Shown: positions 1 to 7,340 of the stretch, one piece after another
Numbering within the stretch: the first letter of the stretch is position 1
Layout: every line of letters begins with the position of its first letter
NCBI GenBank assembly: GCA_002366635.1
Contig: DFBN01000076.1
Coordinates: 1 to 10,823 of the forward strand
Reading direction: 5' to 3'
Origin: Caldifarciminota bacterium UBA3079
GTDB taxonomy: Bacteria; Hydrothermota; Tepidihabitantia; Tepidihabitantales; Tepidihabitantaceae
Length of the DNA stretch: 10,823 nt
Notes under the pieces: model-generated
What the model saw: only the letters and a program-made list of their open reading frames with translations
Databases searched by the model: none
Told to the model about the DNA's origin: nothing
Program-made: the position numbers and the translations under genes

Positions 1-1741
1 AGGCGTTTTCGATTTCGTCTTCGGAAAGGTATTTCATCCGCGCAATTTTGTTTCGGATTTTCATGCGTTCTATTGATGCGATGTCAGCGCCACGGCTGAG
101 GGCCTGGCAGGTCTGGGTGTGAAAGTAGAGTATTGCGCGCAGCATCAGGGCCTGCTTTTTCATGGTTGTATAGGTATCAATTTCGTGAAAGGCATTCTGG
201 TGGAGAAAATCTTCCCGAATGCTGCGGCATGTTTCTAGGAGCATGCGGTCAATGGGTGATAATGAATCCCGCCCAATTAGCCGAACGATTTCTTCAAGTT
301 CGGCTTCTTTCCCTAGTAGTGTCATTGCCTCATGCCAATCTTCTGAAAATTCTTCAGAGGTCTGCTTTGCAATGTCTTTTTGTAGCGCATCACTGTAAAG
401 CGAGTATGAGTTTAACCAGGATATTGCCGGGAAGTGGCGTTTGAATGCGAGCTTTTCTTCAAGGGACCAGAATACTTTCACTACCCTGAGTGTGGCCTGG
501 ACTACCGGGTCGTTAAGGTCACCTCCGGGCGGCGATACCGAACCCACTACCGTCAATGCCCCTTCGATATCCTTACCATCTCCTCCATTGCCAAGACATA
601 CAACCCGTCCGGCCCTTTCGTAGAACTGGGCGATTCTTGAGGCCAGATACGCAGGATAACCTTCTTCACCAGGCATTTCTTCAAGCCTACCTGAGATTTC
701 GCGCATGGCTTCGGCCCAGCGGGATGTCGAATCTGCTTGTAGTGCTACCGAATATCCCATGTCTCGGTAGTATTCGGCCATGGTAATACCGGTGTATACC
801 GATGCTTCGCGGCCGGCTACCGGCATGTTGGATGTGTTAGCGATAAGAATCGTTCGCTTCATCAGCGGCACATCTGTTTTCGGGTCGCGTAATTTGGGAA
901 ACTCCATCAAAACATCGGTCATCTCATTCCCACGCTCTCCACATCCGACAAACACGATAACCTGGGCACTAGACCATTTGGCAAACTGGTGCTGTATCAC
1001 CGTCTTGCCAGAACCAAAAGGCCCGGGAACGCAGGCCGTTCCGCCTTCGGCAATCGGGAAAAAAGTATCAATCACTCGCGTCCCGGTGACCAATTGCCGG
1101 ACCATCGCAAGCTTACGACGAAAAGGCCTTGGCCTTCGCACCGGCCAGCGTTGGATCATGTTAAGCTTTTGAGGTCCTTTTTCGGTTTCGATCACCGCAA
1201 CTGTCTGTTCGACCGTGAATTCGCCTTCTTTGATGTGAATCACTTGCCCCCTGATTCCAGGCGGAACCATAATTTTGTGGGTTATCAGGACTGTTTCCAC
1301 GGTTTCACCGATGACATCGCCCGGCCCGACCGTGTCCCCCTTTTTTCGCACCGGCTTGAAATGCCAGCGACGATTGCGGTCAAGCGCCGGTGCCTCGACA
1401 CCACGACCGATGAACTCGCCGGTCTCCTGCCGAATAACCTCCAACGGCCGCTGAACCCCATCATAAATTCCCCCGATAACTCCTGGTCCGAGCTCCACGG
1501 TCAACGGATGATACGAAAGATACACCGGGTCACCGGGTCCAACCCCATCGGTTTCTTCATAGACTTGTATTGATGCCTGGTCTCCGTTGAGGTTGATGAT
1601 TTCACCAATTAGTCGCTGGTCGCTTACTTTCACTACATCGAACATCCGTGAACCGGTCATCCCCTCAGCTACCACAAGTGGACCAGATACTTTCGTAATC
1701 TTGCCAATCCTTGCGGATTTGTCGGTGTCGTTCCTACGCAT
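1..1741 (-). CDS. atpA: V/A-type ATP synthase/ATPase catalytic subunit A (3' end cut by window edge)
   Basis: Catalytic nucleotide-binding subunit of the V1/A1 head, which couples ATP hydrolysis or synthesis to ion transport at the membrane. I translated 580 codons open to the window edge; the family is usually about 580-600 residues, so only a short C-terminal tail is missing. Visible motifs: the P-loop GPFGSGKT at residues 240-247, the GER segment carrying the catalytic glutamate at 268-270, the A-subunit-specific insert before the P-loop (roughly 115-190), ADSTSRWAEA at 336-345, MPGEEGYPAYL at 356-366 and SVSPPGGD at 401-408. The start is ATG directly abutting the TAG stop of subunit F (TAGATG), with an AGGGAG ribosome-binding site 6-7 bases upstream inside F. 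Abutting genes imply translational coupling in a C-F-A operon; B and D probably follow outside the window. Identification is very secure. Confidence 0.97.
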   Translation of the reverse strand, partial: MRRNDTDKSARIGKITKVSGPLVVAEGMTGSRMFDVVKVSDQRLIGEIINLNGDQASIQVYEETDGVGPGDPVYLSYHPLTVELGPGVIGGIYDGVQRPLEVIRQETGEFIGRGVEAPALDRNRRWHFKPVRKKGDTVGPGDVIGETVETVLITHKIMVPPGIRGQVIHIKEGEFTVEQTVAVIETEKGPQKLNMIQRWPVRRPRPFRRKLAMVRQLVTGTRVIDTFFPIAEGGTACVPGPFGSGKTVIQHQFAKWSSAQVIVFVGCGERGNEMTDVLMEFPKLRDPKTDVPLMKRTILIANTSNMPVAGREASVYTGITMAEYYRDMGYSVALQADSTSRWAEAMREISGRLEEMPGEEGYPAYLASRIAQFYERAGRVVCLGNGGDGKDIEGALTVVGSVSPPGGDLNDPVVQATLRVVKVFWSLEEKLAFKRHFPAISWLNSYSLYSDALQKDIAKQTSEEFSEDWHEAMTLLGKEAELEEIVRLIGRDSLSPIDRMLLETCRSIREDFLHQNAFHEIDTYTTMKKQALMLRAILYFHTQTCQALSRGADIASIERMKIRNKIARMKYLSEDEIENA

Positions 1742-2080
1742 CTAGCGCTCCCTGGGCCCGAATATGTCAGCACCAACCGCACGCCTGACAATTGCTTTGA
1801 GCCGGGTAATACCACCTTTTCCCGCGCCAGTCGGTAAAGCGACAATGCAAGGAACCGCTGTTCTCCGAGCACGCTCCAGCACCGGCTCAAGATATCGAGA
1901 CAACTCTTCAGTAAAGAATATTACCCGGTATCCTTCATCTACCAGCCGCTGCACTTGTTTCCCCGCATCTGGTTCGGCCTGAACCGGAAAGACGGCGAGT
2001 CCGGCCGCCCGGAACGCGGATATGATTTCCGGGTTACCGACTACGGCGATATGGCTGGTCTGAATTCTCAATTCTTCCAA
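1742..2080 (-). CDS. atpF: V/A-type ATPase subunit F (central stalk)
   Basis: A 112-residue protein in the normal F-subunit size range (about 100-110). Subunit F sits on the central rotor stalk with D and has a regulatory role in the V1/A1 head. The N-terminal strand IAVVGNPEIISAFRAAGL (about residues 11-28) matches the family's opening nucleotide-fold-like segment. The C-terminal stretch GGITRLKAIVRRAVGADI (about 89-106) is the conserved rotor-binding helix with its AVGxDI ending. No ATG is available near the start; TTG at 2080 is the best choice, five bases after the TGA stop of subunit C, with only a weak purine signal (GAGCGGA). Expression probably depends on coupling to C. The function rests on both motifs and the position between C and A. 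Confidence 0.9.
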   Translation of the reverse strand: MEELRIQTSHIAVVGNPEIISAFRAAGLAVFPVQAEPDAGKQVQRLVDEGYRVIFFTEELSRYLEPVLERARRTAVPCIVALPTGAGKGGITRLKAIVRRAVGADIFGPRER

Positions 2081-2085
2081 TCCGC

Positions 2086-3087
2086 TCAGTCGACATAAGC
2101 GACCAATTCTTTCTGCTCCTCTCTCGGCATGCCGGCTTTCTTGGCTGCATATATTTGACGCAAGTTGGTAAGCTCATTCTCCCGGAACAGATAGTAACTC
2201 ACAAGTGGCTCGTAACCGAAGGTCGCATAGCGGGTCTGGCGCAGATAACTCAGTTCCATTTCCCGACTCAACCGTTCCATCCGCACCAACGAACCCCGGG
2301 TCACAGCGTATCCGGCGCCGTTCTCAATAAGCCGTCGATAAAGGGAAAAACAGAACCGCGTCACAACGGCATCCCAATTCTCTTTCAGTAACGATGCCAA
2401 AAAAGAAACCGCAATGCTGCCGCCCGGCAAGAAAGCTCGGTCCAGAAGGGCTTGGGCCTTTCCCAAAACACGAACCCGAATAAAGGTGCGTAGATTCTCA
2501 ATATCCGCGTGCAGTAAAAATAAGCCGGTCAGGAAAGGACTCCTGCTGGCAAGTTCCAATGCCATTTCCTGCTCCAGTTGGTCAAGCCTGAAATCCAACA
2601 ACGCTGGGTCGTGTTCTTTCTCATAATCCCTTAAAACCGATGTAATTACATTACGTACCTGAACAGGTTTGGCCCTCGGTCTCTCTTCAGCCAAATCAGA
2701 TAGTGCTTCATTGTTCCAGTTCCCTTGGTGGAATTGTCTGGTCAAATCGGGTTTTATGTCAGCGACCCGCTCTTTCAGGACAGTCTTGAGGTTACAGATA
2801 TCAGCACCCAGCCTGAAGATATTTAGCACCCAAGGGTTAATGCAGTACTCAGTCAGAAACGAAAAGTTGTCCGAACCAGCAGAAATAAATACCTTTTCCA
2901 AGTTCACTCCAGCGTCCCTTTCGCCCAAAAAGCGACCATAAACCGTATCGGTCAAAACCGTCCGCATACCGGATAAGTCACTGACCTGAATCAGTCGGTC
3001 ATAACGGCCGCGGTCCAGAAGCGTCGTTTCCAAAAAACGGACCCGACCGACCGCAAAGCCATACTTAGTACTTCCTGACCATTTCAT
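2086..3087 (-). CDS. atpC: V/A-type ATPase subunit C
   Basis: A 333-residue subunit C (NtpC / V-type subunit d-like), the helical funnel that links the central rotor stalk to the membrane c-ring. The start YGFAVGRVRFLETTLLD (from residue 9) matches the family pattern Y-A-x-A-R-V-R-x-L-E, and the C-terminal segment GYEPLVSYYLFRENELTNLR (about 291-310) is the conserved end. The open frame runs about 100 codons further upstream, but those residues are low-complexity and Ile/Thr-rich, come from the AT-rich intergenic segment and have no family similarity. ATG 3087 is therefore preferred. No Shine-Dalgarno precedes it; instead a promoter lies so close that the message would be almost leaderless. 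The usual upstream partners I, K and E are absent, and dnaA occupies that place. Confidence 0.92.
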   Translation of the reverse strand: MKWSGSTKYGFAVGRVRFLETTLLDRGRYDRLIQVSDLSGMRTVLTDTVYGRFLGERDAGVNLEKVFISAGSDNFSFLTEYCINPWVLNIFRLGADICNLKTVLKERVADIKPDLTRQFHQGNWNNEALSDLAEERPRAKPVQVRNVITSVLRDYEKEHDPALLDFRLDQLEQEMALELASRSPFLTGLFLLHADIENLRTFIRVRVLGKAQALLDRAFLPGGSIAVSFLASLLKENWDAVVTRFCFSLYRRLIENGAGYAVTRGSLVRMERLSREMELSYLRQTRYATFGYEPLVSYYLFRENELTNLRQIYAAKKAGMPREEQKELVAYVD

Positions 3088-3100
3088 GCTCAAGGCGGTA

Positions 3101-3129
3101 ACTATAAACTGGTCTTTGCTAATTGTCAA
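3101..3129 (-). promoter_or_regulatory. Sigma-70-type promoter of the V/A-ATPase C-F-A operon
   Basis: On the minus strand, TTGACA (3129-3124) and TATAGT (3106-3101) are separated by exactly 17 bases: a perfect -35 and a 5/6 -10 hexamer. Only 13 bases lie between the -10 box and the ATG of subunit C, so transcription would start about 5-8 bases before the start codon. This fits the lack of any ribosome-binding site there. Confidence 0.75.
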
Positions 3130-3423
3130 TATACCATTTCGTTTTGGTAAGTGGTACAATACGGAATTGTAAAATAATATGTAATACGGGTATCTATTTA
3201 TAGTAAGATACCTATTAGTAAAACGGTATTGATGTAAATTTCCTTTATAAATTATTATTATTATATTTATTCTATCTGTTGTTGTTGTGTCTGTGGAAAG
3301 TGTGGATGGAGCGGGAATCGCTTTGGGCAGAACGACACTAGGCTTTAATGTTTGGGGATAACCGGTGAGCCAAACTGTGACTTGATGCACCCTTTTGGTT
3401 TATCTACAGTCTTGGTCACCGGT
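3130..3423. other. Candidate replication origin segment (AT-rich, between atpC and dnaA)
   Basis: This non-coding stretch is strongly AT-rich from about 3150 to 3275, including an ATT trinucleotide run at 3251-3262. It holds two small inverted repeats, TACAAT/ATTGTA (3155-3160, 3166-3171) and GGTATCT/AGATACC (3189-3195, 3206-3212). Next to the AT-rich part are DnaA-box-like 9-mers at 3292-3300 and 3301-3309, then one mismatch from consensus at 3353-3361 (TTATCCCCA on the minus strand) and at 3400-3408 (TTATCTACA on the plus strand). An AT-rich unwinding region beside DnaA boxes next to dnaA is the usual bacterial oriC layout. No box here is a perfect match, so origin function is inference. 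Confidence 0.5.
3292..3309 (-). promoter_or_regulatory. Two abutting DnaA-box-like 9-mers
   Basis: The plus strand reads TGTGGAAAG then TGTGGATGG with no gap, i.e. CTTTCCACA and CCATCCACA on the minus strand. Against TTWTNCACA/TTATCCACA the first differs only at its first base (allowing W at position 3) and the second at two bases; both keep the CCACA core. They sit at the edge of the AT-rich segment, where origin-recognition boxes would be expected. Confidence 0.45.
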
Positions 3424-3431
3424 TTATCCCC
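3354..3431. repeat. Long imperfect inverted repeat spanning the dnaA stop codon
   Basis: The left arm (3354-3377) and right arm (3407-3431) pair over about 24 positions with three single-base bulges. The perfect core is ACCGGTGA / TCACCGGT, and the outer ends are GGGGATAA / TTATCCCC. The spacer is 29 bases. The right arm runs into the last two codons and stop of dnaA (3424-3426). Both outer ends carry a DnaA-box-like TTATCCCC. No T-run follows on the minus strand, so it does not look like a simple intrinsic terminator. Confidence 0.7.
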
Positions 3432-4797
3432 GTCTTATCCTGGAAGCGAGCTTCTCGAGGCGGGCGGCAAAAGACACATCTTGTGTCTTGAGTCGCTCAA
3501 CCTTGTTGATGGCATGCATGACCGTTGTGTGGTCTTTACCGCCAAAACAGAAGCCGATCTCCTTCAGGGAAGGACTTAACATTTTTCGTAACAAGTACAT
3601 CGCCACTTGGCGTGCCAAGGCTAATTGTTTCGTACGTCGGGTCCCTTTAATTTCTATGACCGTGACGCCGAACTGCTCAGCGACCGTGGATATGATACTG
3701 TTTTGGTCAAGCGGTTCTGGGAAAGCGACGAGCCCTTTCAGTGCTTCCTCTGCGACCTCAACGGTTATAGGCTTGCTGTTAAGTGAGGCCAGAGCAAAGA
3801 GCCGTATTAAACAACCCTCAAGTTCACGCACGCTGGATTTGACCCGAACCGCAATGTAATAAGCAACATCTTGAGGCAGTACTCTTTCCTCAAGTGCGGC
3901 TTTCTGTTTAAGAATAGCTATTCTTGTTTCGATATCCGGTGGTTGGATGTCAACTACCAGTCCTGAGCCGAGTCTTGACACGAGCCGGTCCTGAAGTGTT
4001 GGAATTTCCTTGGGTGGTCTGTCGCTGGTGAAGACAACTTGGCTGCTTGCATCGTGGAGATGATTAAAGATATGAAATACCTCTTCCTGTAGTCTTTCTT
4101 TCCCCACAAGGTAGTGGATATCATCCAGGAGCAGAAGGTCGAGACTGCGGTATTTGCTTTTGAACTCAAGTCGGGTGTTTTTCTCGATGGCTTGGATAAG
4201 TTCAAGAAAAAGGGTCTCGGCAGCGACATAATAGACCTTGATGTTTCTATGCAGACTCAGTGCGTGGTTACCTATTGCCTGAATAAGGTGAGTTTTGCCC
4301 AGACCTACGCCTCCGTAAACGAAAAGTGGGTTATAGGTTGTCCCCAAATGTTCTGCTACGTTGCGGGATGCTGCACATGCCAGACGGTTGGACTCGCCTA
4401 CGATGAAGTTTGTAAAGGTATATCTCGCCTGAAGACGGTATCCTTCAGGCCTGACTACGGGTCCGAGGAATCTGTTCCGGCGTTGCAGGTTTGCTGCATC
4501 CGCAACATCGCGGGGCCGGAATGACACCGTGAGTTCGCGACCAGTGAGGCTACGCAGGGCAGACCCAATTTCACCAGAGTAGTGCTGCCCTATCCATTCG
4601 GCAAAGAATGAATTGGGAACCCGAACTTCAATTACTTCCTTTTTGAGGGTTGAACCTTTTGTGGGTGCAAACCAAGTTTCGAAACCTTCATGGGACACGC
4701 GCATTTTCAGGCATTTTAACACTTCAGCCCATAACTCTGCGGCGTCGTTCTTGGTGTCCCTGGAGTTTGTATCCAAGCGTCTATCTGCCACAGCCAT
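3424..4797 (-). CDS. dnaA: Chromosomal replication initiator DnaA
   Basis: A 457-residue AAA+ initiator that binds DnaA boxes and melts oriC. Domain I is at about residues 20-95 (AELWAEVLKCL...FETWFAPTK). After a short linker, domain III has Walker A GGVGLGKT at 162-169, Walker B LLLLDDIHYL at 221-230, sensor I TSDRPP at 257-262, the arginine-finger segment RLVSRL at 271-276 and sensor II VRELEG at 323-328. Domain IV has the DNA-binding signature with DHTTV at 422-426 (KDHTTVMHAI; most homologues have RDHTTV). Length is typical. ATG 4797 has a good GGGGTGG ribosome-binding site upstream. The neighbours are unusual: hypF upstream and a V/A-ATPase operon downstream, with no dnaN, gyrB or rpmH in view. 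DnaA boxes in its leader suggest autoregulation. Confidence 0.98.
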   Translation of the reverse strand: MAVADRRLDTNSRDTKNDAAELWAEVLKCLKMRVSHEGFETWFAPTKGSTLKKEVIEVRVPNSFFAEWIGQHYSGEIGSALRSLTGRELTVSFRPRDVADAANLQRRNRFLGPVVRPEGYRLQARYTFTNFIVGESNRLACAASRNVAEHLGTTYNPLFVYGGVGLGKTHLIQAIGNHALSLHRNIKVYYVAAETLFLELIQAIEKNTRLEFKSKYRSLDLLLLDDIHYLVGKERLQEEVFHIFNHLHDASSQVVFTSDRPPKEIPTLQDRLVSRLGSGLVVDIQPPDIETRIAILKQKAALEERVLPQDVAYYIAVRVKSSVRELEGCLIRLFALASLNSKPITVEVAEEALKGLVAFPEPLDQNSIISTVAEQFGVTVIEIKGTRRTKQLALARQVAMYLLRKMLSPSLKEIGFCFGGKDHTTVMHAINKVERLKTQDVSFAARLEKLASRIRRG

Positions 4798-4839
4798 CTG
4801 CCACCCCTTTCTGCCGTTTGTCTCAGTACAATCTACAAC

Positions 4840-4860
4840 TTATCCACAAAGTTATCCACT
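4840..4860 (+). promoter_or_regulatory. Pair of DnaA boxes in the dnaA leader
   Basis: TTATCCACA at 4840-4848 is a perfect consensus box; TTATCCACT at 4852-4860 differs only at the last base. Same orientation, 3 bases apart. They lie between the predicted dnaA promoter and the dnaA start, so DnaA bound here could repress its own gene. They may also be part of a split origin, together with the boxes on the other side of dnaA. Confidence 0.85.
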
Positions 4861-4924
4861 TTAGCAACGAACCTAACGCTAAGGCATAATAAAAGTTATA
4901 CCCCGCGCTAAAAGGCCGTCCACA

Positions 4925-4953
4925 ATTTTATCTAGACTATGTTACCTGGACAA
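4925..4953 (-). promoter_or_regulatory. Probable dnaA promoter inside the hypF 3' end
   Basis: On the minus strand, TTGTCC (4953-4948) and TAAAAT (4930-4925) are 17 bases apart. The -35 box lies in the last codons of hypF, whose stop is at 4944-4942. Transcription from here would give a leader of about 120 bases containing both DnaA boxes. The -35 match is only 4/6, so other start points are possible. Confidence 0.5.
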
Positions 4954-7281
4954 TAATAAACAAACCGGAGTTGGTGTCAAGCGAACAGGTTCACTTTTAG
5001 GAAATTTCTCAGTTAGTCCTACTGCAAGTGCCTGTCCGAGGCTGATACCACCATCGTTGACCGGGACCAGTTGATTGTGAACAACCCGGTAACCTTGGCG
5101 CGTGAGCGCAACCGAAATACCGTGCCGTAGCAGGTCGTTCTGAAAGGAACCGCCCGAGAGGAGAATGGTATCAGCTTTGCACTTTCTTGCTAAGTAACGG
5201 GTCAGGGTAACAGCGGCCTGAACAATTGTGTTATGGAATCGGGCTGCAATAATGTCCTTTTTGGTATTTGTCAGTGTATCTGATACAACAGCGGCCAATA
5301 TAGGTTCTGGAGCGATAAGACAAGGACTGGTTTTTGCTAAAACCATAGATGCCTTAAAATAGTGACCCTGTTCATTGGACCTGGCAGCCGCCTCCAGTGC
5401 TATTGCCGCTTCGCCTTCAAAGGTCGCTTCCCGGCAGATACCGGCTATGCCGGCAACCGCGTCGAACAACCGACCCAAACTTGATGTCGGAACAGAACGA
5501 CCGGCATTGAGCATCGCCTGCACCGGGCCGGCGTACTTTTCAAGCCCTAGTCCACGCGGGACCGAACCCATTGTCTGAATCAGATAAGCGGCAGCTACCC
5601 TGCCCGGGTTTGCCACGATGTTGCCAGGTTCGGTTAATTGCAGGTATTTCAAGTGACCGACCCGATGCCAGTTGAGGTCAGGCTCGACCAGGAAGAATTC
5701 ACACCCCCAGATTGCGCGGTCGGTCCCATAACCGGTGCCGTCAAAGGCAAGACCAAGCGCAGGGCCTTTGACCCCGTGTTCTGCTATTACCGATACGCAG
5801 TGGGCATAATGGTGCTGGACACGGAAGAGCGGCAGGTGCCATTTTACGCTCAGCCGCTCGGCCAGCCTGGTTGACAGATAGTCTGGGTGAAGGTCACAGG
5901 CGATGCGTTCGGGCTTGATTTTCGTCCAGGCAAAATACCTTTCCAATGTATCAAGAAAGAAGCGCTCTGCGCGCCGCGATTCCAACCTACCAATGTAAGG
6001 GCTCAAGAAAACCTCGCCGGCACTTGCTAGGGCAAAACAGTTTCTGGGTTCTCCACCAAAAGCCAGAACGGATTGTTTCACGTGAAACAGTTGGTTGAGG
6101 AATAAGGGTTGAGGGACATAACCGCGTGCGCGTCGCACCATTAACGGTGTTTTACCAGCCAATACTACCGAATCGTCACATCGGTTAGCAATTGGCCGGT
6201 TATGGGTTAAGACTAGGTCAATACCACCGAGTTCGGCGAGCAGTTCTGAATCGTGTGCAGTTATCGGGTTGCCCGGGTTGTTTGCGCTTGTCATTACCAG
6301 GACAGGTGGGTGTTTTTGAAGCCTTCTTATCGCCCGCAAGAGCACGATGTGTAGTGGAGTGTAAGGAAGCATTACCCCATACCGGCTGTTTTTGGGGGCA
6401 ATAGCCGGTGATATGTGGATAGTAGGTGATGCCTTTTTGGATAATAAGACAACCGGTGTTGCCGGTGATGTAAGGAGCACTTTGTCATTCTGTCCTATTC
6501 GGCAAAAGCGGCGGGCTGCACTCGTATTTTCGCACATCAGCGCTAGTGGCTTACTAGGTCTTGCTTTGCGTCGCCGCAGGCGCCGGACCGCCGCATCGTT
6601 CAAGGCGTCGCATGCAAGCTGAAAACCACCTAAGCTCTTGACTGCGACTATTTTACCTTTATCAATAGCCTGGGCTGCTTTTTCGATCGGGTTTCCAGAA
6701 AGTGGTTTACCGCTTGGCCCCAGGAGCAGGAGTTCTGGTCCGCAGCGCGGACATGCGTTGGGCTGGGCGTGGAAACGACGGTCCAGAGGGTCATGGTATT
6801 CTTTTGCACAGTCCGGGCACATCTGGAAACTGCGCATTGTTGTTCTTGGCCGGTCATAAGGCAATCCTTTGATAATGGTATAACGCGGGCCACATTGGGT
6901 GCAATTGATAAAAGGATAAAGGAAACGGCGGTCTTTCGGGTTAAGAAGCTCTTTGCGGCAGTCTGCGCATACCGCAAGGTCGGGTAGGACATCGACTCCG
7001 GCACCGCCTTTGGTGCTACTTTTGATGATTCTGAAGCTGGTAAAGGTCCGAACTCGGACCTGTCTGACCTTAAAATATGTGATTCTGGCCAGAGGGGGTG
7101 GATTTGTTCTGAGTCGGGCAGCGAATTCCCGGGATTTTCCCCCCTGTGCGATGATTTCGACCCCTTTTGAGGAATTCGCTACTGTTCCGTTAATTCCCAT
7201 TGATTTTGCCAAGCGGTACACATAAGGTCTGAACCCAAGACCTTGCACTTGACCACGAATAAGCAATTTCAGGCTGGGCAC
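4942..7281 (-). CDS. hypF: [NiFe] hydrogenase maturation carbamoyltransferase HypF
   Basis: A full-length (779-residue) HypF, which uses carbamoyl phosphate and ATP to carbamoylate the C-terminal cysteine of HypE, the first step in making the cyanide ligands of [NiFe] hydrogenase. Domains in order: acylphosphatase-like (GQVQGLGFRP at about 10-19); paired zinc fingers (CADC 105-108, CTQC 127-130, CPDC 155-158, CPRC 177-180, with the HAQPNAC segment at 171-177); YrdC-like domain (about 190-385, KSLGGFQLACDA); and a Kae1-like C-terminal domain (HHYAH 490-494, GLAFDGTGYG 510-519, LSGGSFQN 708-715, NDGG 742-745). The start is GTG 7281, chosen because the acylphosphatase strand begins right after it; no clear ribosome-binding site is seen. 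No other hyp or hydrogenase gene is in the window. It carries a parS site in its codons. Confidence 0.97.
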   Translation of the reverse strand: MPSLKLLIRGQVQGLGFRPYVYRLAKSMGINGTVANSSKGVEIIAQGGKSREFAARLRTNPPPLARITYFKVRQVRVRTFTSFRIIKSSTKGGAGVDVLPDLAVCADCRKELLNPKDRRFLYPFINCTQCGPRYTIIKGLPYDRPRTTMRSFQMCPDCAKEYHDPLDRRFHAQPNACPRCGPELLLLGPSGKPLSGNPIEKAAQAIDKGKIVAVKSLGGFQLACDALNDAAVRRLRRRKARPSKPLALMCENTSAARRFCRIGQNDKVLLTSPATPVVLLSKKASPTIHISPAIAPKNSRYGVMLPYTPLHIVLLRAIRRLQKHPPVLVMTSANNPGNPITAHDSELLAELGGIDLVLTHNRPIANRCDDSVVLAGKTPLMVRRARGYVPQPLFLNQLFHVKQSVLAFGGEPRNCFALASAGEVFLSPYIGRLESRRAERFFLDTLERYFAWTKIKPERIACDLHPDYLSTRLAERLSVKWHLPLFRVQHHYAHCVSVIAEHGVKGPALGLAFDGTGYGTDRAIWGCEFFLVEPDLNWHRVGHLKYLQLTEPGNIVANPGRVAAAYLIQTMGSVPRGLGLEKYAGPVQAMLNAGRSVPTSSLGRLFDAVAGIAGICREATFEGEAAIALEAAARSNEQGHYFKASMVLAKTSPCLIAPEPILAAVVSDTLTNTKKDIIAARFHNTIVQAAVTLTRYLARKCKADTILLSGGSFQNDLLRHGISVALTRQGYRVVHNQLVPVNDGGISLGQALAVGLTEKFPKSEPVRLTPTPVCLLLSR
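6074..6089. promoter_or_regulatory. parS: parS centromere site (ParB-binding palindrome) within hypF
   Basis: TGTTTCACGTGAAACA is a perfect 16-bp palindrome matching the widely conserved bacterial parS consensus TGTTNCACGTGAAACA at every position. parS sites are bound by ParB, load the CTP-dependent ParB clamp and recruit SMC for origin segregation, and they cluster near oriC. Here the site encodes residues 398-403 (LFHVKQ) of HypF, between the YrdC-like and Kae1-like domains, about 1.3 kb from the dnaA start. Confidence 0.88.
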
Positions 7282-7340
7282 GAATAAATAGAAGCTAAGT
7301 TTCCTAAATACGAAGCTTTAGCGCGCTTGACTTACTTTGA

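Noticed and set aside
133..1573. Several plus-strand reading frames of 60-194 codons
   Set aside because: They lie opposite the V/A-ATPase subunit A gene, have no recognisable protein features and are shadows of its codon bias.
3240..3300. DnaA-trio (TAG/TAA) repeats next to the DnaA boxes
   Set aside because: On the strand that would run into the boxes the repeats read ATT/TAT, not TAG/TAA triplets, so the pattern does not fit the known trio rule.
3088..3390. N-terminal extension of subunit C by about 101 codons
   Set aside because: The extension is AT-derived Ile/Thr/Asn-rich sequence without family similarity, and the subunit C family begins near KYGFAVGRVR; a promoter sits inside the extension.
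7282..7340. Terminator or promoter between the membrane protein gene and hypF
   Set aside because: Only a 5-base stem (CTAAA/TTTAG) and no matching -35/-10 pair were found; read-through is the simpler view.
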